From: Alphaproteobacteria bacterium UBA4588
GTDB taxonomy: Bacteria > Pseudomonadota > Alphaproteobacteria > Puniceispirillales > Puniceispirillaceae
Assembly: GCA_949529445.1 (NCBI GenBank)
Contig: CATISA010000012.1
Span: 1 to 44,578 of the forward strand
DNA length: 44,578 bases
Direction: 5' to 3'
Shown: piece after piece, positions 9,993 through 17,471 of the stretch
Layout of the letters: each line of letters begins with the position of its first letter
Position numbering within the stretch: position 1 is the stretch's first letter
Made by a program: the position numbers and the translations under genes
Notes under the pieces: generated by a model
Database searches by the model: none
Seen by the model: the letters and a program-made list of their open reading frames with translations, nothing else
Told to the model about the DNA's origin: nothing

Positions 9993-10020
9993 CAAATTTC
10001 GCCTGAAGTCGCAAATTTCA
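9993..10020. promoter_or_regulatory. Candidate operator: paired CAAATTTC direct repeats
   Basis: The octamer CAAATTTC occurs at 9993-10000 and again at 10012-10019, 19 bases apart and so close to two helical turns on one DNA face. Each copy is nearly its own complement (AAATTT core). They lie 40-70 bases upstream of the IorAB-like start in the divergent gap with the crotonase gene. This is consistent with a regulator binding as a dimer pair, but no regulator gene is in the window and the assignment is inference. Confidence 0.3.
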
Positions 10021-10139
10021 GCATATGAGAAAGAAGAGAGGCGCTGCACAAAAGCGCTACCAGTTCAGCGACGCTCTTTTCCCTAATTGATTCCTATGAT
10101 AACATTTTATACCAAAGTCGAGAAAGGAAGAACTGCGCT

Positions 10140-10982
10140 ATGGCACCAGATGAGACATTAGGCATAAAAGCAGGCTCACTTGGCTCCCTGAACGAGCACT
10201 TACGTGAAGAGCATAAAGGGGATGTCGCTGTTCTGACACTGAACCGTCCTGATGCGCGCAATTGCCTCTCACTTGAAATAATTTCAGCCATAACCGTTGC
10301 TATTGAACGGTTAGCAGAAACACCGGCTATCAAGGTCATTATCCTGACAGCGGCGGGGCCCGTATTCTGTGCAGGACATGATCTTAAACAGATGACAGCT
10401 GCCCGGGCTCATAGTGATAGAGGGCGCGCCTATTTTACAACAACATTGACTGCCTGCTCTACCATGATGCAAGCCATCATAAAATGCCCCAAACCTGTGA
10501 TTGCCGCCGTTCAAGGAACAGCAACGGCCGCTGGCTGCCAGCTGGTTGCAACATGCGACCTTGCTGTTACAGCTGACACTGCAAAATTTGCAACGCCGGG
10601 GGTTCATATCGGACTATTCTGTTCAACCCCGATGGTTGCTATCTCGCGTAATGTGGGCCGCAAACACGCAATGGAAATGCTGCTGACGGGTGAGGCAATA
10701 TCAGCAGATAAAGCACTAGAATTTGGTCTTGTAAATAAAGTTGTAGCGCCAGATGCGCTATTAGAGGCCGCTCATGAAATGGCAGACTTAATTGCCAGCA
10801 AGCCGATTTCCACTGTTAAAATTGGTAAAGAAGCCTTTTATCGCCAATTAGAGATGCCACTCAGCGACGCATATGACTATGCTGCCCATACTATGGTTGA
10901 AAATATGCTAAACCGTGACGCTGAAGAAGGTATTGGCGCATTTCTTGAAAAGCGTGACCCTAAATGGGAAGAACCCTCCTAA
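10140..10982 (+). CDS. Crotonase-fold (enoyl-CoA hydratase/isomerase family) protein, ECHDC3-like, without the hydratase glutamates
   Basis: A 280-residue crotonase-superfamily protein with the oxyanion-hole segment FCAGHDLKQM (77-85). The two glutamates needed for water addition are absent. The usual GGGCEL is here AAGCQL, giving Gln134, and the position that is Glu in TEVKLG is Gly154 in TPGVHIG. The fold can therefore bind a CoA ester, but classic enoyl-CoA hydration is unlikely. This pattern resembles the ECHDC3 group, whose reaction is not settled. An AAGGAAG ribosome site precedes the ATG. The gene is divergent from IorAB and is followed 16 bases later by an esterase, probably in one transcript. 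Alternatives are isomerase, thioesterase or decarboxylase activity. Confidence 0.88.
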   Translation: MAPDETLGIKAGSLGSLNEHLREEHKGDVAVLTLNRPDARNCLSLEIISAITVAIERLAETPAIKVIILTAAGPVFCAGHDLKQMTAARAHSDRGRAYFTTTLTACSTMMQAIIKCPKPVIAAVQGTATAAGCQLVATCDLAVTADTAKFATPGVHIGLFCSTPMVAISRNVGRKHAMEMLLTGEAISADKALEFGLVNKVVAPDALLEAAHEMADLIASKPISTVKIGKEAFYRQLEMPLSDAYDYAAHTMVENMLNRDAEEGIGAFLEKRDPKWEEPS

Positions 10983-10998
10983 AAGAGACCCGTCTCAG

Positions 10999-11964
10999 AT
11001 GATAACACAGGCGATGACAAAAATAGACTATCAGCGGATGCTAGATGAAGATGTGCTGCGGTTTATTACCGATACTGAAAGCTATTTTTCTAATGCAGGG
11101 CCTGATGGTAACATAAGCGTCCGGCGTGCCTGCTATAATGCTATGTCAGATAATATGCGTGGGCCAGCCCATGAAACTGTGGTGATACATGATATTGATA
11201 GTCCGGTTCCTATGCGGGTCTACACGCCCAATGGCGCGTCCGAAGCAACTGAGATTTTTTATATGCATGGCGGCGGGTTTGTGGTTGGCAATCTTGAAAC
11301 CCATGATGATATCTGTGCTGACATTGCGGCAGAAACAGGCTTTTGCGTCACGGCTGTTGATTACAGGCTAGCGCCGGAACATATCTACCCAGCATGCCGT
11401 GATGATTGCTGTGATGCTTTGCGCTATTGCAGTGAACAAAGTGACCGCTCATTCATCCTGATGGGGGATAGTGCTGGCGGCTATCTTGCTGCCGCTACTG
11501 CGCTTGAGGTCCGCAATCGAGGCGAGAGCGATTTGCTTGCGCGCCTCTGCGGGCTTGTTGGCATCTACCCTGTCTATGGCAATGATAGGGAGGCACCAAG
11601 CTATAGCCTTCATGCAAATGCTCCAATGCTGACCACGGCAGGAATGGAGATCTATAGTAATCTGCTATTCGGTGGCGATAATCAGGCCGCTCATGCAGCC
11701 GCGCCCCTCTCTGCAGATGATTTATCCGGCATGCCGCCAAGCATCAGCTTTTCGGCCCAATGCGACCCGCTTGCGGATGATGGCCCGCTTTTTGCCAAAC
11801 GGCTTGAGGGTGCCGGATGCAAGGCGAGCTGTATTATTGATATGGGGCTTGTACATGCCCATTTGAGGGGGCGCCATTCTGTTGAACGTGCGCGCCATAG
11901 CTTTGAGCGTGTTATCAATGCGTGCAAAAGCCTTAGCAGAGGTGACTGGCCGCTTCAGTTGTAA
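10999..11964 (+). CDS. HSL-family alpha/beta hydrolase (esterase/lipase)
   Basis: A 321-residue esterase of the hormone-sensitive-lipase family. It has the diagnostic HGGG oxyanion motif (90-93), the nucleophile elbow GDSAGG with Ser158, an Asp in AQCDPLADD and a His in GLVHAHLR, completing the triad. No signal peptide is seen, so it acts in the cytoplasm on short acyl esters. The open frame extends upstream to 10915, but that part overlaps the preceding crotonase gene. The ATG at 10999, 16 bases after that gene's stop, is preferred; another ATG at 11014 is possible. Pairing with a crotonase-fold protein suggests catabolism of an acylated compound, which is inference. Confidence 0.87.
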   Translation: MITQAMTKIDYQRMLDEDVLRFITDTESYFSNAGPDGNISVRRACYNAMSDNMRGPAHETVVIHDIDSPVPMRVYTPNGASEATEIFYMHGGGFVVGNLETHDDICADIAAETGFCVTAVDYRLAPEHIYPACRDDCCDALRYCSEQSDRSFILMGDSAGGYLAAATALEVRNRGESDLLARLCGLVGIYPVYGNDREAPSYSLHANAPMLTTAGMEIYSNLLFGGDNQAAHAAAPLSADDLSGMPPSISFSAQCDPLADDGPLFAKRLEGAGCKASCIIDMGLVHAHLRGRHSVERARHSFERVINACKSLSRGDWPLQL

Positions 11965-11996
11965 AGCTGGCAGAAAATGGCTCGACGGAAACCACA

Positions 11997-12758
11997 CTAA
12001 TTTTTTAGCCGGTATCCGGTTGCAAACATCCACGAGATGACGGCAAAACAAATGGCGCTGAATACGCCAATAGCCAACAAAGATAATGCGATGGAGACGT
12101 CTGCTGTATCGAAAAAGGCCCATCTGAACCCTGAGATAAGATACACAGCAGGATTGAATAGGGTCACCGTCTGCCAGACGGGTGGCAACATATCAATCGA
12201 ATAAAAACTACCCCCCAAAAATACTAATGGTGTGAGGATCAGCATCGGCACAAGATTCAGCTGCTCAAAACTCCGTGCCCAAATTCCAAGAATAAACCCA
12301 AGCAGGCTAAAGGATATCGCTGTCAGCGTTAAAAAACATAACATCAAAACAGGATGAGCAATGGTAACAGGCACAAACAAAAATGAGACAGCAAGAATAA
12401 TCAGGCCAATCATTATTGATTTTGTTGTAGCTGCCCCCACATAGCCGATCACAATCTCCCACGGCGATATTGGCGCCGATAATGGCTCATAAATTGTGCC
12501 TAGAAACTTAGGAAAATAAATACCAAAAGAGGCGTTTGCCACTGACTGCATCATCACCGTCAGCATGATGAGCCCTGGCACGATGAAGACGCCATACGGC
12601 ACCCCATCTATCATTGTCATTCTGCTACCAATGGCAGAACCAAATACAACAAAATAGAGCGCTGTCGAGATAACAGGCGATGCAATTGACTGGAGCATCG
12701 TGCGAAAGGTACGCGCCATTTCAAAGGAATAAATAGCCCTTACTGCATAAAGGTTCAT
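11997..12758 (-). CDS. yadH: ABC-2 type exporter permease, YadH-like
   Basis: A 253-residue integral membrane protein with about six hydrophobic segments and the ABC-2 permease pattern: N-terminal [17 protein letters not shown] and a central [17 protein letters not shown] loop. It matches E. coli YadH in size and in its YadG-like partner. Its ATG overlaps the stop of the ATPase gene (ATGA), and a GAGG ribosome site sits inside that gene's end, so translation is coupled. It is the last gene of the minus-strand series that begins with nitrile hydratase. The transported substrate is unknown for this family. A drug or polysaccharide exporter role is possible but unsupported. Confidence 0.87.
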   Translation of the reverse strand: MNLYAVRAIYSFEMARTFRTMLQSIASPVISTALYFVVFGSAIGSRMTMIDGVPYGVFIVPGLIMLTVMMQSVANASFGIYFPKFLGTIYEPLSAPISPWEIVIGYVGAATTKSIMIGLIILAVSFLFVPVTIAHPVLMLCFLTLTAISFSLLGFILGIWARSFEQLNLVPMLILTPLVFLGGSFYSIDMLPPVWQTVTLFNPAVYLISGFRWAFFDTADVSIALSLLAIGVFSAICFAVISWMFATGYRLKN

Positions 12759-13684
12759 TTATTTTCCTCCGTTACCAGACCGACAAAAATGTCTTCTAGT
12801 GAGCTTTGATAGGTTTGCAAATCCCGCAGCACAATTCCTTCTGAGGCGAGCTTCGATAGTAGCGAGGTGATACCGGTTCTCTCAGCTTTCACATCATAAT
12901 GATAAATAAGGCTCATACCGTCATCTGCACGCTGCACATCAACATCTGACAGGCTATCAGGTAGCGTTGTAATCGGCGCTTGCAACTCAATGCGAAGCTG
13001 CTTTGTGCCAAGCCGCTTCATGAGCTTGTCTTTTTCCTCAATCAGCAGAATCTTACCGCCATTAATGACCGCAACCCTATCAGCAATTTCTTCTGCTTCC
13101 TCGATATAATGAGTGGTTAGCACGATGGTCACACCGCGCTGCTTCAGCTCAGTAACGACGTTCCACATATCACGGCGCAACTCAACATCAACGCCAGCGG
13201 TCGGTTCATCCAGAAATAGGATTTTTGGCTCATGGCTCAGCGCCTTTGCGATCAGCACGCGCCGCTTCATTCCGCCTGATAATTCTTTCATCTGCGCGTC
13301 TTTTTTATCCAGCAAGGAAAGCTGGCTTAAAACACTCTCAATATAGGATTTATTAGGCTTACAGCCAAATAACCCGCGCGACAGACTAACAGTTTCAAAC
13401 ACTGTCTCAAACGGCTCAAGCATCAATTCCTGCGGCACAAGACCGATAAGTGCGCGTGTCTTGCGATAATCTTTGACTACATCAAATCCGCCAACACTAA
13501 CAGTGCCTTCGGTAATTCTGGTCAGCCCGCAAATAATGGAAATCAGCGTTGTTTTGCCAGCACCGTTCGGGCCCAAAAGAGCTAGAATTTCACCGCTTTC
13601 AATTTCAACCGACACATCATCCAGTGCAAACCCACCTCCGGCATAGCTTTTAATCAGATGCTGAACATCAATAATAGGCGGCAT
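12755..13684 (-). CDS. yadG: ABC transporter ATP-binding protein, YadG-like
   Basis: A 309-residue nucleotide-binding subunit of an ABC-2 exporter. It shows Walker A GPNGAGKT (38-45), signature LSGGMKRR near 140, Walker B ILFLDEPT near 159 and the switch His in LTTHYIEE. The phrases [14 protein letters not shown] and the C-terminal [12 protein letters not shown] are those of the YadG group (308 residues in E. coli), distinguishing it from generic DrrA proteins. It starts 9 bases after otnC ends and overlaps the permease by four bases. Likely function is energising export of an unknown substrate. Why it follows sugar-acid genes is not explained. Confidence 0.9.
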   Translation of the reverse strand: MPPIIDVQHLIKSYAGGGFALDDVSVEIESGEILALLGPNGAGKTTLISIICGLTRITEGTVSVGGFDVVKDYRKTRALIGLVPQELMLEPFETVFETVSLSRGLFGCKPNKSYIESVLSQLSLLDKKDAQMKELSGGMKRRVLIAKALSHEPKILFLDEPTAGVDVELRRDMWNVVTELKQRGVTIVLTTHYIEEAEEIADRVAVINGGKILLIEEKDKLMKRLGTKQLRIELQAPITTLPDSLSDVDVQRADDGMSLIYHYDVKAERTGITSLLSKLASEGIVLRDLQTYQSSLEDIFVGLVTEENK

Positions 13685-13693
13685 GATTTTATC

Positions 13694-14338
13694 CTAATCC
13701 CATTCAAGGGAGAAATGCTGAACAAGGTCAGTAATCTGCGTATCGGTAAGCACCTTATGCTGCATCCCGCGCATCATGAGAGCCAGCTTCGCGGTTTCTT
13801 CCAATTCTTCAACAGCATAGATAGCTGCTTCAAGATCAGCGCCAGCAACAATAGGCCCATGATTGGCAAGCATAACAGATGTCCGCTTTCCTGCAAGCCC
13901 GCGTAGCGCCTTTCCGGCCGCAGGATCGCCCGGCCTAAAATAGGGCAACAACGATACTTTGCCGCACCGCATAATTGAATAGGCTGTAAGAGGTGGCAGG
14001 AAATTATCAACATCCTCAACCGGCAATAAAGACAGCGCCACTGAGTGCGTACTATGCAAATGCACAACAGCTTTGGTACGCATGCGTGATTCATAGAACG
14101 CGGCGTGGAGCGGCATTTCTTTGGTCGGGGCCAGACCACTTAGCAGACGCCCATCCTTATCAAGATGACTAAGGTTAGCAGGGTCAAGCGCGCCAAAACT
14201 ATTCCCTGTCGGCGTGACAAGCAGGCTACCATCATCAAGGCGCACAGAAATATTGCCGCTTGCCCCTCCTGTTAGGCCCCTATCAAACAGCGACTTTGCC
14301 AACAGGCAAATCTGCTCTCGTATCTGTGTCTCGCTCAT
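13694..14338 (-). CDS. otnC: Class II aldolase/adducin family, 3-oxo-tetronate 4-phosphate decarboxylase
   Basis: A 214-residue class II aldolase-fold metal enzyme. With OtnK it forms the known module that degrades C4 sugar acids (threonate, erythronate): OtnK phosphorylates the 3-oxo-tetronate and OtnC decarboxylates it to dihydroxyacetone phosphate. Visible features are the GASGNISVR phosphate-binding region near the N-terminus, metal ligands in HLHSTHSVAL, and a C-terminal ANHGPIVAG segment. An AAGGG ribosome site lies 9 bases before the ATG, and the gene starts 27 bases after otnK. Fuculose-phosphate or ribulose-phosphate aldolase would be alternatives by fold, but direct pairing with OtnK favours OtnC. 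Confidence 0.87.
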   Translation of the reverse strand: MSETQIREQICLLAKSLFDRGLTGGASGNISVRLDDGSLLVTPTGNSFGALDPANLSHLDKDGRLLSGLAPTKEMPLHAAFYESRMRTKAVVHLHSTHSVALSLLPVEDVDNFLPPLTAYSIMRCGKVSLLPYFRPGDPAAGKALRGLAGKRTSVMLANHGPIVAGADLEAAIYAVEELEETAKLALMMRGMQHKVLTDTQITDLVQHFSLEWD

Positions 14339-14365
14339 TATTCAAATCCCTTGGATGGATAAAAG

Positions 14366-15622
14366 TTAGCCTAGCTGGCGAGCTGCCTTAGCAAAGAAAT
14401 CTTCGGCACCAAAATTACCGCTCTTCAGCGCAAGTGTCAGAGACGGGCTTGCCCGCAACGCAGGAACACCTGGGTCAATTTCAGGACCGATTTCGAGCTG
14501 GTCAATATCAAGATGTTCAACAACAGCGCCAGATGTCTCACCGCCAGCGGCAATCAGTCTACCAATACCAGCATCAACAAGCGTTGCGGCCAGCGCACCA
14601 AAGAACCCTTCAAGCGCGGCAGCAGCAACATCAGTTCCGAACATTTGCTGGATTTTTTGAACCTCTTCAGGATCAGCTGAACTATAGATAAGAGGTAGGC
14701 TATCGGCATTTTTCTGCCAGCAGACCTCTACCCATGCCTGAGCATCACTCACCCTAAACTGACCATCAATAATGCTGGCAACATCAAGTACCAATGATGG
14801 CTGTGTTTGTTTATGAACCTCAATCTGTCGGCGTGTTGCAGCAGAACAAGACCCGCATAGAATAGCGCATGTGCCAGCCTGTCCCTGCCAGCTATGTGAT
14901 GTTTTTCCCATCGCACCAGACCGGCGGAAATTATCTGGCAAGCCAAGCGCAACACCAGAGCCGCCAGTTACCAGAACCGCATCAGACAAGGCTGTTCCAA
15001 TGGCGCGTAAATCGTCATCACGCAACGCATCCATAATCACCAGATTACGGCCTGTCGCTACTTCTTCTGCCAGCTTTGCTTTAATCGTATCAGGTCCGGC
15101 AAATACGTCTGCCGCGGCAACATGCCCCACTGGGCCACGTGTCTGTTTTGCAAGCCAGATACGTAAATCAGATTCTGTCATTGGGTTCAGCGGATGATCA
15201 CGCAAGGGGCTATCGGACAGTAGAATATCATTTACAAATAAATGCCCCTGATAAATCGAGCGCCCCGTGCCGGGAAAGGCAGGACAGAAAATCACACCTG
15301 TTGCCCCTAGCGCCTCTGCAAGAGCTTCTGCGACCGGCCCGATATTCCCCTCAGCCGTTGAATCAAAGGTTGAGCAATATTTAAAAAAGAACTGGGTACA
15401 GCCTTGCGCCTTTAGCCATTCCAGCGCTTCAAGCGATCGCGCGATAGCCTCTTTGACAGGAATGGAGCGTGATTTCAGAGCGACAATGCCAGCGTCGACA
15501 TGCGACGGTGCATCAGAAGATGGCACGCCGCTATATTGGACAGCATGCATACCCTCTTTTGCCAATGTATTTGCAAGATCACTCGAACCGGTGAAATCAT
15601 CACCAATACAACCAAGAAGCAT
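14366..15622 (-). CDS. otnK: 3-oxo-tetronate kinase (four-carbon acid sugar kinase, YgbK/DUF1537 family)
   Basis: A 418-residue ATP-dependent kinase of the YgbK/DUF1537 family, with the N-terminal signature GCIGDDFTGSSDLANTLAKE and a C-terminal nucleotide-binding region around LIAAGGETSGAVV. It would phosphorylate 3-oxo-tetronate at O4. The preceding oxidation of threonate or erythronate needs an LtnD- or DenD-type dehydrogenase, which is not adjacent; a family member occurs at 31606-32460 but is distant. The ATG follows AGGG by five bases. In the 54-base gap to the nitrile hydratase activator gene there is a 16-bp tandem repeat, and a seven-codon open frame ends directly at TAAATG before the start. 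Confidence 0.9.
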   Translation of the reverse strand: MLLGCIGDDFTGSSDLANTLAKEGMHAVQYSGVPSSDAPSHVDAGIVALKSRSIPVKEAIARSLEALEWLKAQGCTQFFFKYCSTFDSTAEGNIGPVAEALAEALGATGVIFCPAFPGTGRSIYQGHLFVNDILLSDSPLRDHPLNPMTESDLRIWLAKQTRGPVGHVAAADVFAGPDTIKAKLAEEVATGRNLVIMDALRDDDLRAIGTALSDAVLVTGGSGVALGLPDNFRRSGAMGKTSHSWQGQAGTCAILCGSCSAATRRQIEVHKQTQPSLVLDVASIIDGQFRVSDAQAWVEVCWQKNADSLPLIYSSADPEEVQKIQQMFGTDVAAAALEGFFGALAATLVDAGIGRLIAAGGETSGAVVEHLDIDQLEIGPEIDPGVPALRASPSLTLALKSGNFGAEDFFAKAARQLG

Positions 15623-15644
15623 TTAAACCCTCACATTCTTCTTC

Positions 15645-15684
15645 ATAGTCTGACTTTTACATAGTCTGGCTTTTACTTAGTCTG
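15645..15684. repeat. 16-bp tandem repeat, two full copies and a partial third
   Basis: The unit ATAGTCTGRCTTTTAC occurs at 15645-15660 and 15661-15676 with a single A/G difference. A third, 8-base copy (TTAGTCTG, 15677-15684) lies inside the end of the nitrile hydratase activator gene. Read on the minus strand, the gene's stop is in the partial copy (CAGACTAA), while the following copies carry CAGACTAT. The array therefore looks like duplication of the gene's 3' end into the spacer before otnK. Confidence 0.85.
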
Positions 15685-16036
15685 CACCATCGTCTGCTAG
15701 CCTGACAGGCTTGCCATGCGGTGTGCGCACATAAGCATTACGCCACTGCTCCTGCATTGCCTGAACAGAACTATCATCTGTTACGCCCTGTGCTATCATG
15801 ATTTGCAAAAGCGTATCAAGCCAGACAGCATAATAGTCGTCGCCGCCATCAAGCGTGTGATGTTTGCCGGCCGCTGCAAGAGCCTCAGATAGCTGTGCTG
15901 TCCAGTCAAGCCAGCTAAACAGGCCTTGTTTGTGAAGATGAACTGTCATTGCAAATAATTCTGCGTGCCATGGCTCTGCAAAGACCGGGGGCTCTGCAAA
16001 ATCCGGCGCCGTTGCGGACTTATCAGGTATCTCCAT
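15677..16036 (-). CDS. Nitrile hydratase accessory (activator) protein
   Basis: A 119-residue protein homologous to the N-terminal part of nitrile hydratase beta subunit (FAEPWHAELFAMTVHLHKQG and YYAVWLDTLLQIMI parallel the beta-subunit segments HEPWHARALAVT and YYEKWLAGLCNLL). Such small beta-like proteins are the P14K/NhlE-type chaperones that load cobalt into the alpha subunit and help oxidise its cysteines. It starts one base after the beta gene ends, giving the common order alpha, beta, activator. The 3' end overlaps the 16-bp tandem repeat, so the last residues may have changed by repeat slippage. Confidence 0.85.
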   Translation of the reverse strand: MEIPDKSATAPDFAEPPVFAEPWHAELFAMTVHLHKQGLFSWLDWTAQLSEALAAAGKHHTLDGGDDYYAVWLDTLLQIMIAQGVTDDSSVQAMQEQWRNAYVRTPHGKPVRLADDGAD

Positions 16037-16037
16037 A

Positions 16038-16730
16038 TTATCTCACTGCCTCAAGGTAGCTTTCCCAGCAATCCAGAATAACCTCATCACCAGCCACTGC
16101 GTTTTCGCCCCAAAGCTCAGCCGCAGAAATAGCAATCTGGTATAAAGGCTCCGGCGCTTCTCCGCGGAAATGGGCATGTGCGTTTGGCAGAATATGTGCG
16201 CCATGACAGTCACGAATGACGGCCTGCTTGCCAGCCGCATAAGCCGGCAGCCTTGTATGACCGTCCGGCACAAGAAGAGTATCGCTTATCCGCTTTGTGC
16301 GCACACGGGCGCCAATCTCAAATTGCGACTTTTGAGCAATATCCCGTCTTACCGGCCCACCATTGGCAAGTACATTTGAGACAATTTCTGGCTTGAGCAT
16401 GCGATCATGCGGCGCTGCACTCTCAGCTGTTCCTGCCTTAATTTCCTCTCTTGTAATTAGCTTGTGGGTTACGAGCAGATTACAGAGCCCCGCTAGCCAT
16501 TTCTCATAATAGGAAAACTTTTTGTAATCATCAGCTGGCAGACATTCACGTGCAAAGCGTGAGGCATCCAGATTCCACTTTCCCAATGCGCCTGCCGCAA
16601 GAGTAACCGCAAGCGCGCGCGCATGCCATGGCTCATGAAATATCTGTGCCTCATCATCCCGGCTGTCAGTCGAAATAATGATAGTATCATCCAGCATACC
16701 GCCCATATCATGTGGTTTTTGTTGGCTCAT
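16038..16730 (-). CDS. nthB: Nitrile hydratase beta subunit
   Basis: A 230-residue beta subunit that pairs with the metal-bearing alpha subunit to hydrate nitriles to amides in the cytoplasm. It shows the N-terminal HDMGGML segment, the central HEPWHARALAVTLAAG and YYEKWLAGL helices, and the C-terminal SH3-like barrel with GARVRTK, LPAYAAGK and ELWGENAV. The open frame runs upstream to 16784, but the ATG at 16730 overlaps the alpha stop as ATGA and gives the family N-terminus, so the longer start is rejected. It is translationally coupled to the alpha gene. The similarity of its N-terminal half to the next gene is expected for this family. Confidence 0.93.
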   Translation of the reverse strand: MSQQKPHDMGGMLDDTIIISTDSRDDEAQIFHEPWHARALAVTLAAGALGKWNLDASRFARECLPADDYKKFSYYEKWLAGLCNLLVTHKLITREEIKAGTAESAAPHDRMLKPEIVSNVLANGGPVRRDIAQKSQFEIGARVRTKRISDTLLVPDGHTRLPAYAAGKQAVIRDCHGAHILPNAHAHFRGEAPEPLYQIAISAAELWGENAVAGDEVILDCWESYLEAVR

Positions 16731-17347
16731 ATTTGGGGTGCCTTCGGTATGCCGGTGCCGACCATGCAATCTCGGGTCACCCATCGCGCGAGGGTCGCTT
16801 CATCACATCCTGCTGCTGCTACCGGCATCATAGGCAGAACCAGATAGCGCATTTCAGCAGTAGAATCCCATACCCTTACTGATTGTGTCTGAGATGGCGT
16901 GATGCCAAATTCTGCTAGCACCGCGCGCGGTTCACGCACAGCACGCTTGCGATAGGCATCTGATTTATACCAGCTGGGCGGAATACCAAGTAATGGCCAC
17001 GGGTAACAGCTACATAAAGTACAGACCACCATATTATGAATATTGGCTGTATTTTCAACTACCTGAACATGTTCGCCTTGCCGCCCAGCAAGTTTCATTT
17101 CACCCAAAATCGATTCAGCATTTGTTAAAAGCGCCTGTTTAAAATCAGAATCAATCCATGCGCGCGCAACAATTTTTGCTCCAATATGAGGGCCAATTTT
17201 ATGGGCGTAAACATCAATAATTTCATCGAGTGTTTCTGCAGAAACAAGCCCCTTGCGGGTGAGTATTGTTTCTAGGGCGCGCACCCTGAGGGCTGGCTCG
17301 CTTGGCAGAAGAGAATGCGCATTATGGTCGTCATGTTCATGTGGCAT
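16727..17347 (-). CDS. nthA: Nitrile hydratase alpha subunit, cobalt type
   Basis: A 206-residue catalytic subunit. The metal-binding claw is C109-T-L-C112-S-C114 followed by YPWPLLGIPPSWYK. Thr at the second position marks the cobalt (non-corrin) class, whereas iron enzymes have Ser. The His-rich N-terminus (HEHDDHNAHS) and PSEPALRVRALE are family features. Two of the cysteines are normally oxidised after translation with help from the activator encoded downstream. No clear ribosome site is visible before the ATG: the 10 bases upstream are AAAAAATT-like, and beyond them lies a 24-bp inverted repeat. An amidase is divergently encoded, so the pair would convert nitrile to acid and ammonia. Confidence 0.94.
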   Translation of the reverse strand: MPHEHDDHNAHSLLPSEPALRVRALETILTRKGLVSAETLDEIIDVYAHKIGPHIGAKIVARAWIDSDFKQALLTNAESILGEMKLAGRQGEHVQVVENTANIHNMVVCTLCSCYPWPLLGIPPSWYKSDAYRKRAVREPRAVLAEFGITPSQTQSVRVWDSTAEMRYLVLPMMPVAAAGCDEATLARWVTRDCMVGTGIPKAPQI

Positions 17348-17357
17348 ACTTAAAAAA

Positions 17358-17381
17358 TGTCACAGCATGGGTAATGTGACA
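17358..17381. promoter_or_regulatory. Candidate operator: inverted repeat TGTCACA-N10-TGTGACA
   Basis: Perfect 7-base arms (17358-17364 and 17375-17381) separated by 10 bases end 10 bases before the nitrile hydratase alpha start. A further half-site TGTCAC occurs at 17423-17428, nearer the divergent small gene. The half-site order is opposite to the CRP pattern TGTGA-N6-TCACA. A repressor or activator controlling both directions is the natural reading. An RNA hairpin in the nthA leader is the alternative. Confidence 0.5.
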
Positions 17382-17450
17382 ACAAGCTTTTTCTGTCTCG
17401 CACCAATAAGCTGTTTCAGCCTTGTCACTGCAGGTAGAACTAGTCTAGGG

Positions 17451-17471
17451 TTTTATCTATGATAGATAAAA
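17451..17471. promoter_or_regulatory. Perfect 21-bp palindrome centred on a start codon
   Basis: Arms TTTTATCTAT (17451-17460) and ATAGATAAAA (17462-17471) flank a single G at 17461, which is the third base of the ATG of the small gene. As DNA it could be an operator. As RNA, a 9-bp stem with a 3-base loop UGA would hold the start codon at its tip and tie up the first codons. The ribosome site AGGG (17447-17450) lies directly before the left arm and stays free. Confidence 0.6.

Noticed and set aside
16731-16784. Extended start for nitrile hydratase beta
   Set aside because: The ATG at 16730 overlaps the alpha stop as ATGA and gives the standard N-terminus; the extension lies inside the alpha gene.
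17358-17381. CRP/FNR binding site
   Set aside because: The half-site order (TGTCACA then TGTGACA) and 10-base spacer differ from TGTGA-N6-TCACA, so only a generic operator is proposed.
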